The translations under genes were made by a program, and so were the position numbers. From contig NZ_CP108518.1 in NCBI RefSeq assembly GCF_035989885.1, positions 3,516,501-3,580,500 on the forward strand: DNA of 64,000 nucleotides. The letters run 5' to 3'. This DNA is from Streptomyces sp. NBC_01232 (GTDB taxonomy: Bacteria > Actinomycetota > Actinomycetes > Streptomycetales > Streptomycetaceae). This document shows positions 38,629 to 47,567 of this stretch, in pieces. Below the pieces are notes generated by a model that saw nothing but the letters and a program-made list of their open reading frames with translations, was not told the origin of the DNA and did no database searches. Each line of letters begins with the position of its first letter. Position 1 is the first letter of the stretch.

Positions 38629-38757
38629 GTCGGTGGTTCTCCCGTTCAGGTCGTGGGATGGATCCGGATCGGATCAGGGCATGGAGAGCCGGCCCGACGA
38701 CGAGAGCGGCGTGTCAGGAGCAGCAGGAGGCGGTGCAGGGGACGGGAAGGGCGAGGA

Positions 38758-39348
38758 TCAGACGCCGAGGGCGGGGAAGACCACGGCGTCGATGAAGTCA
38801 CCGAGGAAGGCCCGGTCCACGGGGCGGTCCTCGATCAGCGGGAGCGCGATGAACGCCCCGATGAGCATGTGCGGGACGAAGTCGAGCGCGGGACAGTCCG
38901 GGCGGATCTCGCCCCGGTCCACCGCACGCTGCAGCATCGCCTGGAGACCGTTGATCTCCGGGTCGACCAGCAGGTCGCGCAGCGCCTTGTGCAGCTCCGG
39001 GCTCTCGTGGACGGCATGGGCCAGACCCCGCATCAGCGCGGTGTCCTTGGCCATCTGCGCGTCGTCGGAGTGCTCGACCATGCGCGCGAAGTCCCCGCGC
39101 AGGCTGCCCGTGTCGATCTCGCGCAGCGAGACCGGCTGCGTGCACCGCAGGGCCTTGGCGACCAGTTCCGGCTTGCTCCCCCACTGGCGGTAGAGGGTGG
39201 CCTTGCTGGACTTCGTACGGGCGGCGACCGCGTCCATGGTCAGCGCCTCGTAGCCGACGTCACGCAGGAGGTCGAGGACCGCCTCGTGCAGTTCGGCCTG
39301 CCGCTCGGGAGTGATCCGGCTGCGCCGAGCCGTCGTCGCCTCGGTCAT
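38758..39348 (-). CDS. TetR-family regulator of the MMPL exporter
   Basis: This 196-residue repressor has an N-terminal helix-turn-helix with the typical YEALTMDAVAARTKSSKATLYRQW segment and a helical effector domain with a C-terminal PVDRAFLGDFIDAVV helix. ATG 39348 has GGAGG 7 nt upstream; the frame runs to 39456 through the operator region and is not coding. It is followed by the exporter gene in the same direction, and two GAAACNGTTCCG-type sites lie just upstream, so it probably represses itself and the exporter. Confidence 0.9.
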   Translation of the reverse strand: MTEATTARRSRITPERQAELHEAVLDLLRDVGYEALTMDAVAARTKSSKATLYRQWGSKPELVAKALRCTQPVSLREIDTGSLRGDFARMVEHSDDAQMAKDTALMRGLAHAVHESPELHKALRDLLVDPEINGLQAMLQRAVDRGEIRPDCPALDFVPHMLIGAFIALPLIEDRPVDRAFLGDFIDAVVFPALGV

Positions 39349-39365
39349 GTCCGTGCCTCCCGTCG

Positions 39366-39437
39366 AAGCGAAACTGTTCCGTACGCTTAAGACGATACCC
39401 CCACCCCAAGCGAAACGAAACCGTTCCGTTTCGCTTG
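39366..39437. promoter_or_regulatory. TetR operator pair
   Basis: Two related sites lie upstream of the TetR gene. Site 1 (39366-39388) has AAGCG and CGCTT arms around AAACTGTTCCGTA. Site 2 (39407-39437) has perfect 11-bp arms CAAGCGAAACG and CGTTTCGCTTG around a 9-nt spacer. Both contain CGAAACnGTTCCG. The sites also fall upstream of the tricorn gene. Confidence 0.7.
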
Positions 39438-39500
39438 GCCGAGTGGCATGGATCACCTGTACGAGTTGCCAGGGCCCCCCTGCGCGGAAAGCATTGGGGG

Positions 39501-42500
39501 GTGAGTCACGACGTCGCGTACCTCCGGTTCCCGCACCTGCACGACGACCTTCTCTGCTTCGCCACCGAGGACGATCTCTGGGTCGCCCCGCTGGTCCCCG
39601 ACGGCCGGACGCCCGGACGGGCCTGGCGCATCACCGTCGACCGGACCCGCGTCGGCCACCCGCGGTTCTCCCCCGACGGCAGGCACATCGCCTTCACCAG
39701 CTGGCGCAGTCTCGATCCCGAGATCCATCTCGCCCCCGTCGACGGCGGACCCGCCCGCCGGCTGACCCACTGGGGCGCCCTGGACACCCGCGTCTGCGGC
39801 TGGACCCCGCCCGACGAGGACGGCCGCAGCGACATCCTGGCCGTGTCCTCGCACGGCCAGCCCTTCTCCTACTTCGCCTGGGCCTACACCCTGCCCACCG
39901 ACGGCAGCCCCGGCGGCCGCCTGCCCTGGGGACCCGTCTCCGACATCCAGGTGCACGCCACGGAGGAGGGCGAGCGGCACTCCCTGCTGCTCACCGGCAA
40001 GCCCCCGCACGAACCCGCCGCCTGGAAGCGCTACCGCGGCGGGGCCACCGGCCGGCTGTGGCTGCACGGGGAGCGGCTGCTGGAGGACATCGAGGGACAC
40101 CTCGACTCCCCGATGTTCGTGGACGGCAGGATCGCCTTCCTCTCCGACCACGAGGGCATCGGCAACCTGTACTCCTGCCTGCCCGACGGCACCGGTCTGC
40201 GCCGCCACACCGATCACGAGGAGTTCTACGCCCGGCATGCCTCCAGCGACGGCTCACGCGTCGTCTACCAGTGCGCCGGCGACCTCTGGCTCGTCGAGTC
40301 CCTGGCCCCCGACGCCCGCCCGCGCAAGCTCGACGTCCGCCTCGGCGGCCCGCGCGCGGGCCGGCGTACGTACCAGGTGCCGGCCGCCAGCCACGTCGAC
40401 TCGCTCTCCGTGGACGCCACCGGGCGCGCCAGCGCGGTCGTGGTGCGCGGCAGCCTCTACTGGCTGACCCACCGCGACGGCCCGGCCCGCACCATCGCCG
40501 ACACCCCCGGCGTACGGGTACGGCTGCCCGAGATGCTCGGCAGCGGCGGCCAGGTCGCCTACATCACCGACGCGGAGGGCGAGGACGCGATCGAGATCGC
40601 GTACCTGCCGCGGGCCTCCGGGGAACGGGAGCCCCGCCGGCTCGCCTCGGGCGAACTGGGGCGGGTCACCGAGCTGCTCTCGGACCCGGACGGCGAGCGG
40701 CTCGCCATCGCCTCCAACGACGGCCGGCTGCTGCTCCTCGACGCCACCGAGGAGTCCAACGGCGAGGTCACCGAGCTGATCCGGTCCATCAACGGCCCCG
40801 TCACCGACCTGGCCTTCTCCCCCGACGGGGCCTGGCTGACCTGGTCGCACCCCGGCATCGGGCGTTCGCTGCGGCAGATCAAGATGGCACGGATCTCCGG
40901 CCCCGGCGCACGCGTCATCGTCGACGTCACCAACGGCCGCTTCGAGGACGAGAATCCGGTCTTCACCCGGGACGGGCGCTACCTGGCCTTCCTGTCCTGG
41001 CGCGGATTCGACCCGGTCTACGACGTGCACACCGGCGACCTGTCCTTCCCGCTCGGCTGCCGCCCGTACCTGGTGCCGCTCTCCTCCGCGACCCCCTCCC
41101 CCTTCGCGCTCTCCGCCGAGGGGCGGCCCGCGGCCGGGGGGCTCGACCTGGCGGAGGGCGACTCGGGCGACGGCGACGGCGCCGTGATCGTGGAGGTGGA
41201 GGGCCTGGAGAGCCGGGTCACCCCGTTCCCCGTGACCGCGTCCAAGTACTCGGCCCTCTACCCGGTGCACGGCGGCGGGCTCGTGTGGCTGCGCTGGCCG
41301 ATCTCGGGCGCGCTCGGCGAGACCTTCGCCAACCCTGCCGACATCAGCGGCAAGCCGACGCTGGAGCACTTCGACCTCACCAAGGCCCGCAAGACCGAAC
41401 TGGCCTCCGGGCTCGACTGGTTCGCGGTCAGCGGCGACGGCACCCGGCTCGTGATCAATGACGACGGCGACCTGCGCGCGGTCCCGGCGACCGAGTCGGG
41501 CGACAGCGACTCGACCGTCTACCTGGACCTGCGGCGCATCCTGCACGAGGTGGACCCGGCGGCCGAGTGGCGCCAGGCCTACGAGGAGGCCGGGCGGATC
41601 ATCCGCGCGTACTTCTGGGAGCCGAAGATGTGCGGCATCGACTGGGACGGGGTGCTCGCCCAGTACCGCTCCCTGGTCGAACGGGTCGCCTCGCCCGACG
41701 AGTTCGCCGACCTGCTGCGCGAGGTCCTCGGCGAACTCGGCACCTCGCACGCCTACGTCTCCCCCGCGCGCCGCAACGAAGGCCCCCCGCACTACCAGCG
41801 CGCGATCGGCCTGCTCGGCGCCAACCTCTTCCCCCGGGACGGGGAATGGGTGGTCAGCCGGATCCTGCCCGGCGAGTCCTCGGACTCCAAGGCCCGCTCG
41901 CCGCTGGCCGGCACCGGCATCCGGGAGGGCGCGGTCCTCACCCATGTCGACGGACGGCCGGTGGACCCGGTCGCCGGGCCCTATCCGCTGCTCGCGGCGG
42001 CCGGCGGCACCACCGTGGAGCTGACCTTCCAGCCCGCGGCGGGCGAGGGCCGGGCCCGCCGCGTCGCCATCGTGCCGCTGATCGACGAACGGCCGCTGCG
42101 CTACCAGGACTGGGTGTCCAAGCGGCGCGAGGCGGTCCGGGAGATCAGCGGCGGCCGGTGCGGCTACCTCCACATCCCCGACATGGGCGGCTCGGGCTGG
42201 GCGCAGTTCAACCGCGACCTGCGGATGGAGATGTCCCGGCCCGCGCTGATCGTGGACGTACGCGGCAACGCGGGCGGGCACATCAGCGAGCTGGTGGTGG
42301 AGAAGCTGACCCGCTCCATCCTCGGCTGGGACCTGACCCGCAACGCCCAGCCGGTCAGTTACGCCTCCAACGCGCCCCGCGGTCCGATCGTGGCGCTGGC
42401 CGACGAGGCGACCTCCTCGGACGGGGACATGATCACCGCGGCCTTCAAACTGCTGGGCCTGGGACCGGTGGTGGGCCAGCGCACCTGGGGCGGAGTGGTC

Positions 42501-42782
42501 GGCATGACCGGCCGCCACACCCTCGGCGACGGCACGGTGATCACGGTGCCGATGAACGCCGCCTGGTTCCCCGAGTACGGCTGGTCGGTGGAGAACCACG
42601 GCGTGGAGCCGGACCTCTCGATCCTGCGCACCCCGCTCGACTGGGCGGAGGGCCGGCACGCCCAGCTCGACGACGCCGTGCACCTGGCGCTGGAGCTGCT
42701 GGAACAGGACCCGGCAGCGGTGCCGCCGGGCTACACGGACGTACCGGACCGGCGTCGTCCGAAGCTGCCGCCGAGGGAGTGA
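39501..42782 (+). CDS. Tricorn protease
   Basis: This 1093-residue protein is a tricorn-type serine protease that finishes degradation of peptides released by proteasome or Lon. Domains in order are a six-bladed (WD40-like) propeller to about 300, a second, seven-bladed propeller to about 670, a helical cap with the GTSHAYVSP segment (Ser-His of the active site), a PDZ domain (GIREGAVLTHVDG), and an S41-type core with the GNAGGHISELV turn and nucleophile in DEATSSDGDM. The GTG start follows a G-rich stretch, with GGAAAG 9 nt upstream. It has no signal peptide. The neighbour upstream is the divergent TetR gene. Confidence 0.95.
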   Translation: MSHDVAYLRFPHLHDDLLCFATEDDLWVAPLVPDGRTPGRAWRITVDRTRVGHPRFSPDGRHIAFTSWRSLDPEIHLAPVDGGPARRLTHWGALDTRVCGWTPPDEDGRSDILAVSSHGQPFSYFAWAYTLPTDGSPGGRLPWGPVSDIQVHATEEGERHSLLLTGKPPHEPAAWKRYRGGATGRLWLHGERLLEDIEGHLDSPMFVDGRIAFLSDHEGIGNLYSCLPDGTGLRRHTDHEEFYARHASSDGSRVVYQCAGDLWLVESLAPDARPRKLDVRLGGPRAGRRTYQVPAASHVDSLSVDATGRASAVVVRGSLYWLTHRDGPARTIADTPGVRVRLPEMLGSGGQVAYITDAEGEDAIEIAYLPRASGEREPRRLASGELGRVTELLSDPDGERLAIASNDGRLLLLDATEESNGEVTELIRSINGPVTDLAFSPDGAWLTWSHPGIGRSLRQIKMARISGPGARVIVDVTNGRFEDENPVFTRDGRYLAFLSWRGFDPVYDVHTGDLSFPLGCRPYLVPLSSATPSPFALSAEGRPAAGGLDLAEGDSGDGDGAVIVEVEGLESRVTPFPVTASKYSALYPVHGGGLVWLRWPISGALGETFANPADISGKPTLEHFDLTKARKTELASGLDWFAVSGDGTRLVINDDGDLRAVPATESGDSDSTVYLDLRRILHEVDPAAEWRQAYEEAGRIIRAYFWEPKMCGIDWDGVLAQYRSLVERVASPDEFADLLREVLGELGTSHAYVSPARRNEGPPHYQRAIGLLGANLFPRDGEWVVSRILPGESSDSKARSPLAGTGIREGAVLTHVDGRPVDPVAGPYPLLAAAGGTTVELTFQPAAGEGRARRVAIVPLIDERPLRYQDWVSKRREAVREISGGRCGYLHIPDMGGSGWAQFNRDLRMEMSRPALIVDVRGNAGGHISELVVEKLTRSILGWDLTRNAQPVSYASNAPRGPIVALADEATSSDGDMITAAFKLLGLGPVVGQRTWGGVVGMTGRHTLGDGTVITVPMNAAWFPEYGWSVENHGVEPDLSILRTPLDWAEGRHAQLDDAVHLALELLEQDPAAVPPGYTDVPDRRRPKLPPRE

Positions 42783-42797
42783 GCGCAGCGCACACGG

Positions 42798-42838
42798 GAG
42801 GGGCGCGATCCCCGGGAACTCCGGGAATCGCGCCCCTC
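42798..42838 (+). terminator. Tricorn gene terminator
   Basis: GAGGGGCGCGATCCCCGG (42798-42815) pairs with 42821-42838 with one mismatch around a 5-nt loop, 15 nt after the stop. It may also serve the convergent small gene. Confidence 0.8.
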
Positions 42839-42887
42839 GACGCTGCGTGCGCTGCGTGCGGGCCCGGTGCCGGTCGGGCCGGGGTAC

Positions 42888-43064
42888 CTAGGTCCGGTCG
42901 TCGAGCTCGCCCTGGATGCCGTCGAACGACCGCTGCGGCGAGGTCTTCGGCTGCGAAGGCCGCTGGGACCTGTCGCCCTGCGGGCCCTTGCCGGGCTTCT
43001 GCGCCTGCCGCGCCTTCTCCTCGAGCTCCTGCGCCTTGTCCTTGAACTGGTCCTTGATACCCAT
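42888..43064 (-). CDS. Small hydrophilic protein
   Basis: This 58-residue protein, starting MGIKDQFKDKAQELEEKARQ, has a charged amphipathic helix at about 3-22 and a basic, glutamine/proline-rich tail. It has no cysteine and no hydrophobic stretch. Proteins of this kind are common in Streptomyces and are often called small hydrophilic or stress proteins, without known function. ATG 43064 is chosen because GGAG lies 8 nt upstream; the GTG at 43073 sits on top of it. Confidence 0.65.
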   Translation of the reverse strand: MGIKDQFKDKAQELEEKARQAQKPGKGPQGDRSQRPSQPKTSPQRSFDGIQGELDDRT

Positions 43065-43152
43065 GCTGTTCACTCCATGAGGGGTGTCGGTGGTGGGGGC
43101 CCCGGTGGGGCCTCGACCAGACTTGCACGGGCGGACAACGCACGCATTTCGA

Positions 43153-44037
43153 TCAGTGACTCTGCGTGCGCTCCTTCTCGTCGGCGGCTCCGCCGGCCCC
43201 GACGAGCCCCTTGGACACCCCGCTCAGACGCGGCTCGAAGCGCTTCATCTCGCGCTGTCCGACGCTCGCGATGATCCCGGGCAGGTACCCGCGCATCCCC
43301 TGCATGCCGCGCAGCCACCACTGCGCGTACACGTGCGGCGAGCGCCGCTCGATGCCCGCGACGATCCGGTCGACGGCCGGCCCCAGCGGGTACGTCCGGT
43401 TCGACGGCCACGGCAGCCGCTGGCGCAACTCCCGCATCACCTCGTCCTGGTCGGCGCCGCGCACCATGTCCGTGTCGGTCCAGGAGAGGTAGCCGACACC
43501 GACCTTGACCCCCTTGTGGCCGACCTCCGCGCGCAGGCAGTGCGCGAAGGCCTCGACCCCGGACTTGGAGGCGCAGTAGGCGGTCATCATCGGCGCCGGG
43601 GTGATCGCGGCGAGCGAGGCGATCTGGAGGAAGTAGCCGCGGCTCTCGGTCAGTACGGGCAGGAAGGCGCGGGCGGTGACGGCCCCGCCGATCAGGTTGA
43701 CCTCGATCACCCGGCGCCAGGCGTCCGGGTCGGAGTCGGCGAACGGACCGCCGGCGGCCACGCCCGCGTTGGCGACGACGATGTCCACCTTGCCGAAGCG
43801 CTGCTTGACCTCCTGGGCGACCCGGGCCATGGCCTCGTGGTCGGTGACGTCGGCGTACCAGTGGTCGCTGTCGGTGTGCAGCCGCTCGGAGACCTCTTTG
43901 AGGGCCTCCGGCTCCAGACCGACGAGGGCGATCTTCGCCCCGCGGGCCGACAGCTTGCGCGCGAGCAGCTCGCCGACACCCCGGGCGGCACCGGTGACGA
44001 CGGCGACCTGGCCTTCCAGACTCCTGCGTGCGCTCAC
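43153..44037 (-). CDS. Short-chain dehydrogenase/reductase
   Basis: This 294-residue classical SDR has the cofactor motif TGAARGVG (15-22), the NAG motif in VVANAGVAAGG, an ASLAAI strand with the catalytic serine, and YCASK with tyrosine and lysine. The C-terminal third (RSPHVYAQWWLRGMQGMRG) is longer than in minimal SDRs and may dock on a membrane or lipid substrate. It is the last gene of the monooxygenase-hydrolase-SDR operon, overlapping the hydrolase by 4 nt (GTGA at 44034-44037). It may oxidise the alcohol released by the hydrolase, an inference. Confidence 0.88.
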   Translation of the reverse strand: MSARRSLEGQVAVVTGAARGVGELLARKLSARGAKIALVGLEPEALKEVSERLHTDSDHWYADVTDHEAMARVAQEVKQRFGKVDIVVANAGVAAGGPFADSDPDAWRRVIEVNLIGGAVTARAFLPVLTESRGYFLQIASLAAITPAPMMTAYCASKSGVEAFAHCLRAEVGHKGVKVGVGYLSWTDTDMVRGADQDEVMRELRQRLPWPSNRTYPLGPAVDRIVAGIERRSPHVYAQWWLRGMQGMRGYLPGIIASVGQREMKRFEPRLSGVSKGLVGAGGAADEKERTQSH

Positions 44038-44990
44038 GGTGTCTTCTCCTTCTCGGTGGTGGCCGGATCGGTGGTGCTGGGATCGGTGGTGCCCAGGTGG
44101 AGCTCGGCGAGCTCGCGCAGGGCGGCGGTGACGGCCTCGGGGGCCTCGACCGGGGTCATGTGCCCCATGCCGGTCAGCTCGGTCAGGCCCACGCAGTTCG
44201 GCAGCGCGGCGGCGAGCCCGCGGGCGTGCACGATCGGGGTGAGCCGGTCGGCGGTGCCGCCGATGACGGCGGTGGGCACGGCGAGACGGGCGACGTCCGC
44301 GTCGAGGTCCAGTCCGGCCAGCACCTGGGACCACGCGTGACGCACCCCGGTGGGGCAGGCATGGACGATACGGGCGCACGCCTCGACCTTGTCCGGCGCG
44401 GAGCCGGGACCCATCGTGGCGTACTTCAGGACCTTCTTCCCGACGGGCGTGACCGGCCCGAGAGGAGCGCGGGCCCCGAGCACCGCGCCGGTGATACGGG
44501 TCCGTACGCGCCCGGCGCGCACCGGCAGGACCAGCGCCTCCGCGACCAGCCGGGAACTGCCGGTGCTGCACAGCAGCGCGGCCGCGGCCCGCTGGGCGAA
44601 CTCCGGCCGGCCTGCCGCTGCCATGATCGTCATGCCGCCCATGGAATGCCCGGCGACGACCGCCCGCTCCCCGGGGGCGAGCACCGCCTCCAGGACCGCC
44701 ACGAGGTCGTCGGCGAGGGCGGTGGTGCTGTGGATCCGGGCGGCGGGGCTGCGCCCGTGCCCGCGCTGGTCGTAGGCGACGACCCGGTGGGTGGCCGCCA
44801 GGGCCCGTATCTGCGCGGCCCAGAAGGCGGTGGAACAGGTCCAGCCGTGGGCCAGGACCACGGCCGGCGCGCCCTCGTCCCCGTGGACCTCGACATGCAG
44901 GCGGGCCCCGTCGGCCGAGACGGCGACGAGCTCCCGCCGCGCGATGGGCGGGGCGTAGGGACCGGAGGTGACATGGATCAACCGACTCAC
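44034..44990 (-). CDS. Alpha/beta-hydrolase (esterase/lipase type)
   Basis: This 318-residue enzyme has the oxyanion-hole HGW (48-50), the nucleophile elbow GHSMGG with S116, and a C-terminal GMGHMTPVEAPE that carries the catalytic histidine. No signal peptide is visible. The C-terminal 20 residues are a threonine/proline/glutamate-rich tail. It overlaps the monooxygenase stop by 4 nt and the SDR start by 4 nt, so all three genes are translated as a unit. Cleavage of an ester made by the monooxygenase is a natural next step. Confidence 0.88.
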   Translation of the reverse strand: MSRLIHVTSGPYAPPIARRELVAVSADGARLHVEVHGDEGAPAVVLAHGWTCSTAFWAAQIRALAATHRVVAYDQRGHGRSPAARIHSTTALADDLVAVLEAVLAPGERAVVAGHSMGGMTIMAAAGRPEFAQRAAAALLCSTGSSRLVAEALVLPVRAGRVRTRITGAVLGARAPLGPVTPVGKKVLKYATMGPGSAPDKVEACARIVHACPTGVRHAWSQVLAGLDLDADVARLAVPTAVIGGTADRLTPIVHARGLAAALPNCVGLTELTGMGHMTPVEAPEAVTAALRELAELHLGTTDPSTTDPATTEKEKTP

Positions 44991-46654
44991 GCGGCCCCCT
45001 CGGCAGCCGCGCCCGACCCAGCCCCGCCGGCGTTTGAGGCGCGGGGGTCCGGGGGCAGGGCCCCCGGCAACGGCGCCGCACCGGCACCGGCACCGGCAGC
45101 CACCGCCGCCGGGACCCGCTCCCGCTCCCCCGCCCGCACGACCTCGTACTCCGCCAGGTCGACGCTCAGCGTCTCCCGGCGGAACTCACCTGTCGTCCCC
45201 GGCCAGACGGTGGTGTTGCGGCCCTGCGCGTCCAGGTACCAGCTGGTGCAGCCGCCGGTGTTCCACACCGTCCGCTCCATCCGGGTCTGCACCTGCCGGT
45301 TCCACCGGCCCACGGCGGACGGCCGGGCGCCGAGCGCGACCTTGCCGCCCAGGCTGCTTCCCTCGAGGAGAGCGAGCTGCCGCAGGTAGTCCGCCATGTA
45401 GTTCAGCTGCGACTCGATCATCAGGATCATCGAGCTGTTCCCGAGCCCGGTGTTCGGACCGATGATCGTCATCCAGTTGGGGAAGCCGGCGGCCGTGGCC
45501 CCGCGCAGCGCCTGCATCCCGTCCTTCCAGGCGTCCGCGAGGGTCTGGCCCTCCGCACCCACCACCCGGTCCGCGATCGGCATGTCCGTGACGTGGAAGC
45601 CGGTGCCGAAGATGATCGCGTCAACCTCGGTCTCGGTCCCGTCGGCGGCGACCAGCACCGAGCCGCGGATCTCCTTCAGCCCGGAGGCGACCAGGTCCAC
45701 ATCGGGCCGCGCCAGGGCCGGGTAGTACTCGCTGGAGAGCAGGATCCGCTTGCAGCCGATCCGGTAGGAGGGCGTCAGCTTCGCGCGCAGCGCCGGGTCC
45801 TTGATCGAGCGCGCCATGTTGGCCTTGGCGAGGGACTCGATCAGGCCGAGCTGGTTCGGGCGCTTGGTGAAGGCGCTGACCTGGAGCTCCCGGATCCCCC
45901 ACAGCAGCCCGCGCCGCGCCGCCCGGGTGAAGGGCAGCTGGCGGTGGAGCCAGCGCTCCCCGGCGGTAATGGCCCGGTCGGTGCGCGGCATCACCCACGG
46001 CGGGGTCCGCTGGAAGAGGGTGAGCCGCTCCACCTCGGGGGCGATGGCGGGCACGATCTGGATGGCGGAGGCGCCGGTGCCGATCATGGCGACGCGCTTG
46101 CCGCGCAGGTCGTAGTCGTGGTCCCAGCGGGCGGAGTGGAAGACCTTGCCGGGGAACTCGGCGAGCCCGGGGATCTCCGGCATCTTCGGGTCGGACAGCG
46201 GCCCGGTCGCGGAGACGACGACGTCGGCGGTCAGTTCCCCGGCCGAGGTCTCGATCTCCCAGCGCAGCTCGTCCGCGTCCCAGCGCATCATCAGCACCTC
46301 GGTGTCGAGCCGGATGTGCCGGCGCAGTCCGAAGGTGTCGGCGACGTGCTCCAGGTAGTCCCGGATGGCCGGCTGTCCGGAGAAGGTCCGCGGCCAGTCG
46401 GGATTGGGGGCGAACGAGAACGAATAGAGGTGGGACGGGACGTCGCACGCGCAGCCGGGATAGCTGTTGTCGCGCCAGGTGCCGCCGACCGAGCCGGCCC
46501 GTTCCAGTACGACGAAATCCGTGATCCCTTCGCGCCGCAGCCGTACGGCCGCGCCGAGCCCGCCGAATCCGGACCCGATCACCGCCACCCGTACGTGCTC
46601 GCGCCCGCCCGTGCCGCCGCCCGCGCTGCCGCCCGTGCCCCTTGTGCCACCCAT
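44987..46654 (-). CDS. Baeyer-Villiger-type flavin monooxygenase
   Basis: This 555-residue FAD/NADPH monooxygenase has the FAD motif GSGFGGLG (27-34), the second dinucleotide motif GTGASAIQIV and the Baeyer-Villiger fingerprint FPGKVFHSARWD (167-178). It probably inserts oxygen next to a ketone to give an ester or lactone. The start at 46654 gives a glycine-rich N-terminus of about 20 residues. The C-terminal tail reads PLPGALPPDPRASNAGGAG and is encoded by a copy of the GC-rich palindromic repeat at 45019-45073, so it is unlikely to be functional protein. Confidence 0.9.
   Translation of the reverse strand: MGGTRGTGGSAGGGTGGREHVRVAVIGSGFGGLGAAVRLRREGITDFVVLERAGSVGGTWRDNSYPGCACDVPSHLYSFSFAPNPDWPRTFSGQPAIRDYLEHVADTFGLRRHIRLDTEVLMMRWDADELRWEIETSAGELTADVVVSATGPLSDPKMPEIPGLAEFPGKVFHSARWDHDYDLRGKRVAMIGTGASAIQIVPAIAPEVERLTLFQRTPPWVMPRTDRAITAGERWLHRQLPFTRAARRGLLWGIRELQVSAFTKRPNQLGLIESLAKANMARSIKDPALRAKLTPSYRIGCKRILLSSEYYPALARPDVDLVASGLKEIRGSVLVAADGTETEVDAIIFGTGFHVTDMPIADRVVGAEGQTLADAWKDGMQALRGATAAGFPNWMTIIGPNTGLGNSSMILMIESQLNYMADYLRQLALLEGSSLGGKVALGARPSAVGRWNRQVQTRMERTVWNTGGCTSWYLDAQGRNTTVWPGTTGEFRRETLSVDLAEYEVVRAGERERVPAAVAAGAGAGAAPLPGALPPDPRASNAGGAGSGAAAEGAA
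45019..45073. repeat. Second copy of the GC-rich Streptomyces repeat, inside a CDS
   Basis: 55 nt match 17450-17504 with two differences, 40 of them exact (45019-45058). The copy lies within the last 29 codons of the monooxygenase gene and only the right half of the 17416-17504 hairpin is present. It adds a proline/alanine/glycine-rich tail to the protein. Confidence 0.85.
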
Positions 46655-46718
46655 GCCCGCCGCCTTCCGCTCATCCGCAGTCCCAGCCACGCAACGCCGC
46701 ACCACACCATCGAAACAC

Positions 46719-46736
46719 TGCCAGCAATCACTGGCA
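46719..46736. promoter_or_regulatory. Inverted repeat between the monooxygenase operon and merR
   Basis: TGCCAG (46719-46724) and CTGGCA (46731-46736) form a perfect 6-6-6 inverted repeat 65 nt upstream of the monooxygenase ATG, in the divergent promoter region. It is a candidate site for the MerR regulator. Confidence 0.45.
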
Positions 46737-46820
46737 CAATCGGGAGGGTAGAGCAGCCCCGTACTCATGGGTAGGGGGCGGACCCGGAAAGTTACTGCCG
46801 GTACGCCATAAGGTGCGTCT

Positions 46821-47567
46821 GTGGAGAAGGAAGAGACGCGAGCGAAGGCGACGGTGCGCGAGTACCGCACGGAGGAACTGGCCGAAGCGGCCGGCATCCC
46901 CGTCCGCACCCTGCGCTTCTACCGCGAACGCAAACTGCTCCCGCCGCCCCGCCGCGAGGGGCGGATCGCCTGGTACGACGACCACCACCTGGCCCGGCTG
47001 CGCACCATCGCAGCCCTGCTGGAACGCGGCCACACCCTCGGCGGCATCGCCGAGCTCACCGCCGCCTTCGAGAGCGGCCGCGACGTCGGCCAGCTCGGCG
47101 AGCTGCTCGGCATCGGCTGGTCCGAGGAGACCCCGGTCCGGCTCACTCCGGAGGCACTGGCCGACTACTTCGAGGGCGAGGTCACCCCGGAGAACCTGGC
47201 AGCCGCACTGGACCTCGGCTACCTCGCGGTCGACGGCGACGCGATCGTGCACGTCAGCCGCCGCCTGCTGGACGTCTCCTCGGCCCTGGTCCGCGAGGGC
47301 GTGCCGCTGGCGGCGGTCCTGGAGACCGGCCATCGCGTCCGCGAGCACGCGGACGCGATGGCTTTGCTCTTCACCGAGCTCATATCGAGCCACATCTCGG
47401 CGGACGCGCTCACGCGCCTGCGGCCGCTGGCCAAGAGCGTGGTGGACGCCGAGCTGACGATGGCGATGGACCGCCTGCTGGCCCCGGGCGGCGGAGCCGC
47501 CCCCGAATCAGGCTCCGGCCCCGGCCCCGGCCCCGAATCAGGAGCCGGTCAGACGCCCAGCTCGTAG
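46821..47567 (+). CDS. MerR-family regulator
   Basis: This 248-residue regulator starts with a MerR winged helix-turn-helix, YRTEELAEAAGIPVRTLRFYRE and the wing W-Y-D-D-H-H-L, and continues with a long C-terminal effector domain without the cysteines of metal-sensing MerR proteins. The tail is proline/glycine-rich (about 222-248) and disordered. It is divergent from the monooxygenase operon, so it probably activates that operon in response to an organic ligand. The GTG start follows a weak AAGGTG. The stop overlaps xthA by 19 nt. Confidence 0.85.
   Translation: MEKEETRAKATVREYRTEELAEAAGIPVRTLRFYRERKLLPPPRREGRIAWYDDHHLARLRTIAALLERGHTLGGIAELTAAFESGRDVGQLGELLGIGWSEETPVRLTPEALADYFEGEVTPENLAAALDLGYLAVDGDAIVHVSRRLLDVSSALVREGVPLAAVLETGHRVREHADAMALLFTELISSHISADALTRLRPLAKSVVDAELTMAMDRLLAPGGGAAPESGSGPGPGPESGAGQTPSS

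Noticed and set aside
46655..46909. N-terminal extension of the monooxygenase to 46909
   Set aside because: It would run through the divergent promoter and into merR on the other strand; the FAD motif begins shortly after ATG 46654, as is normal for the family.
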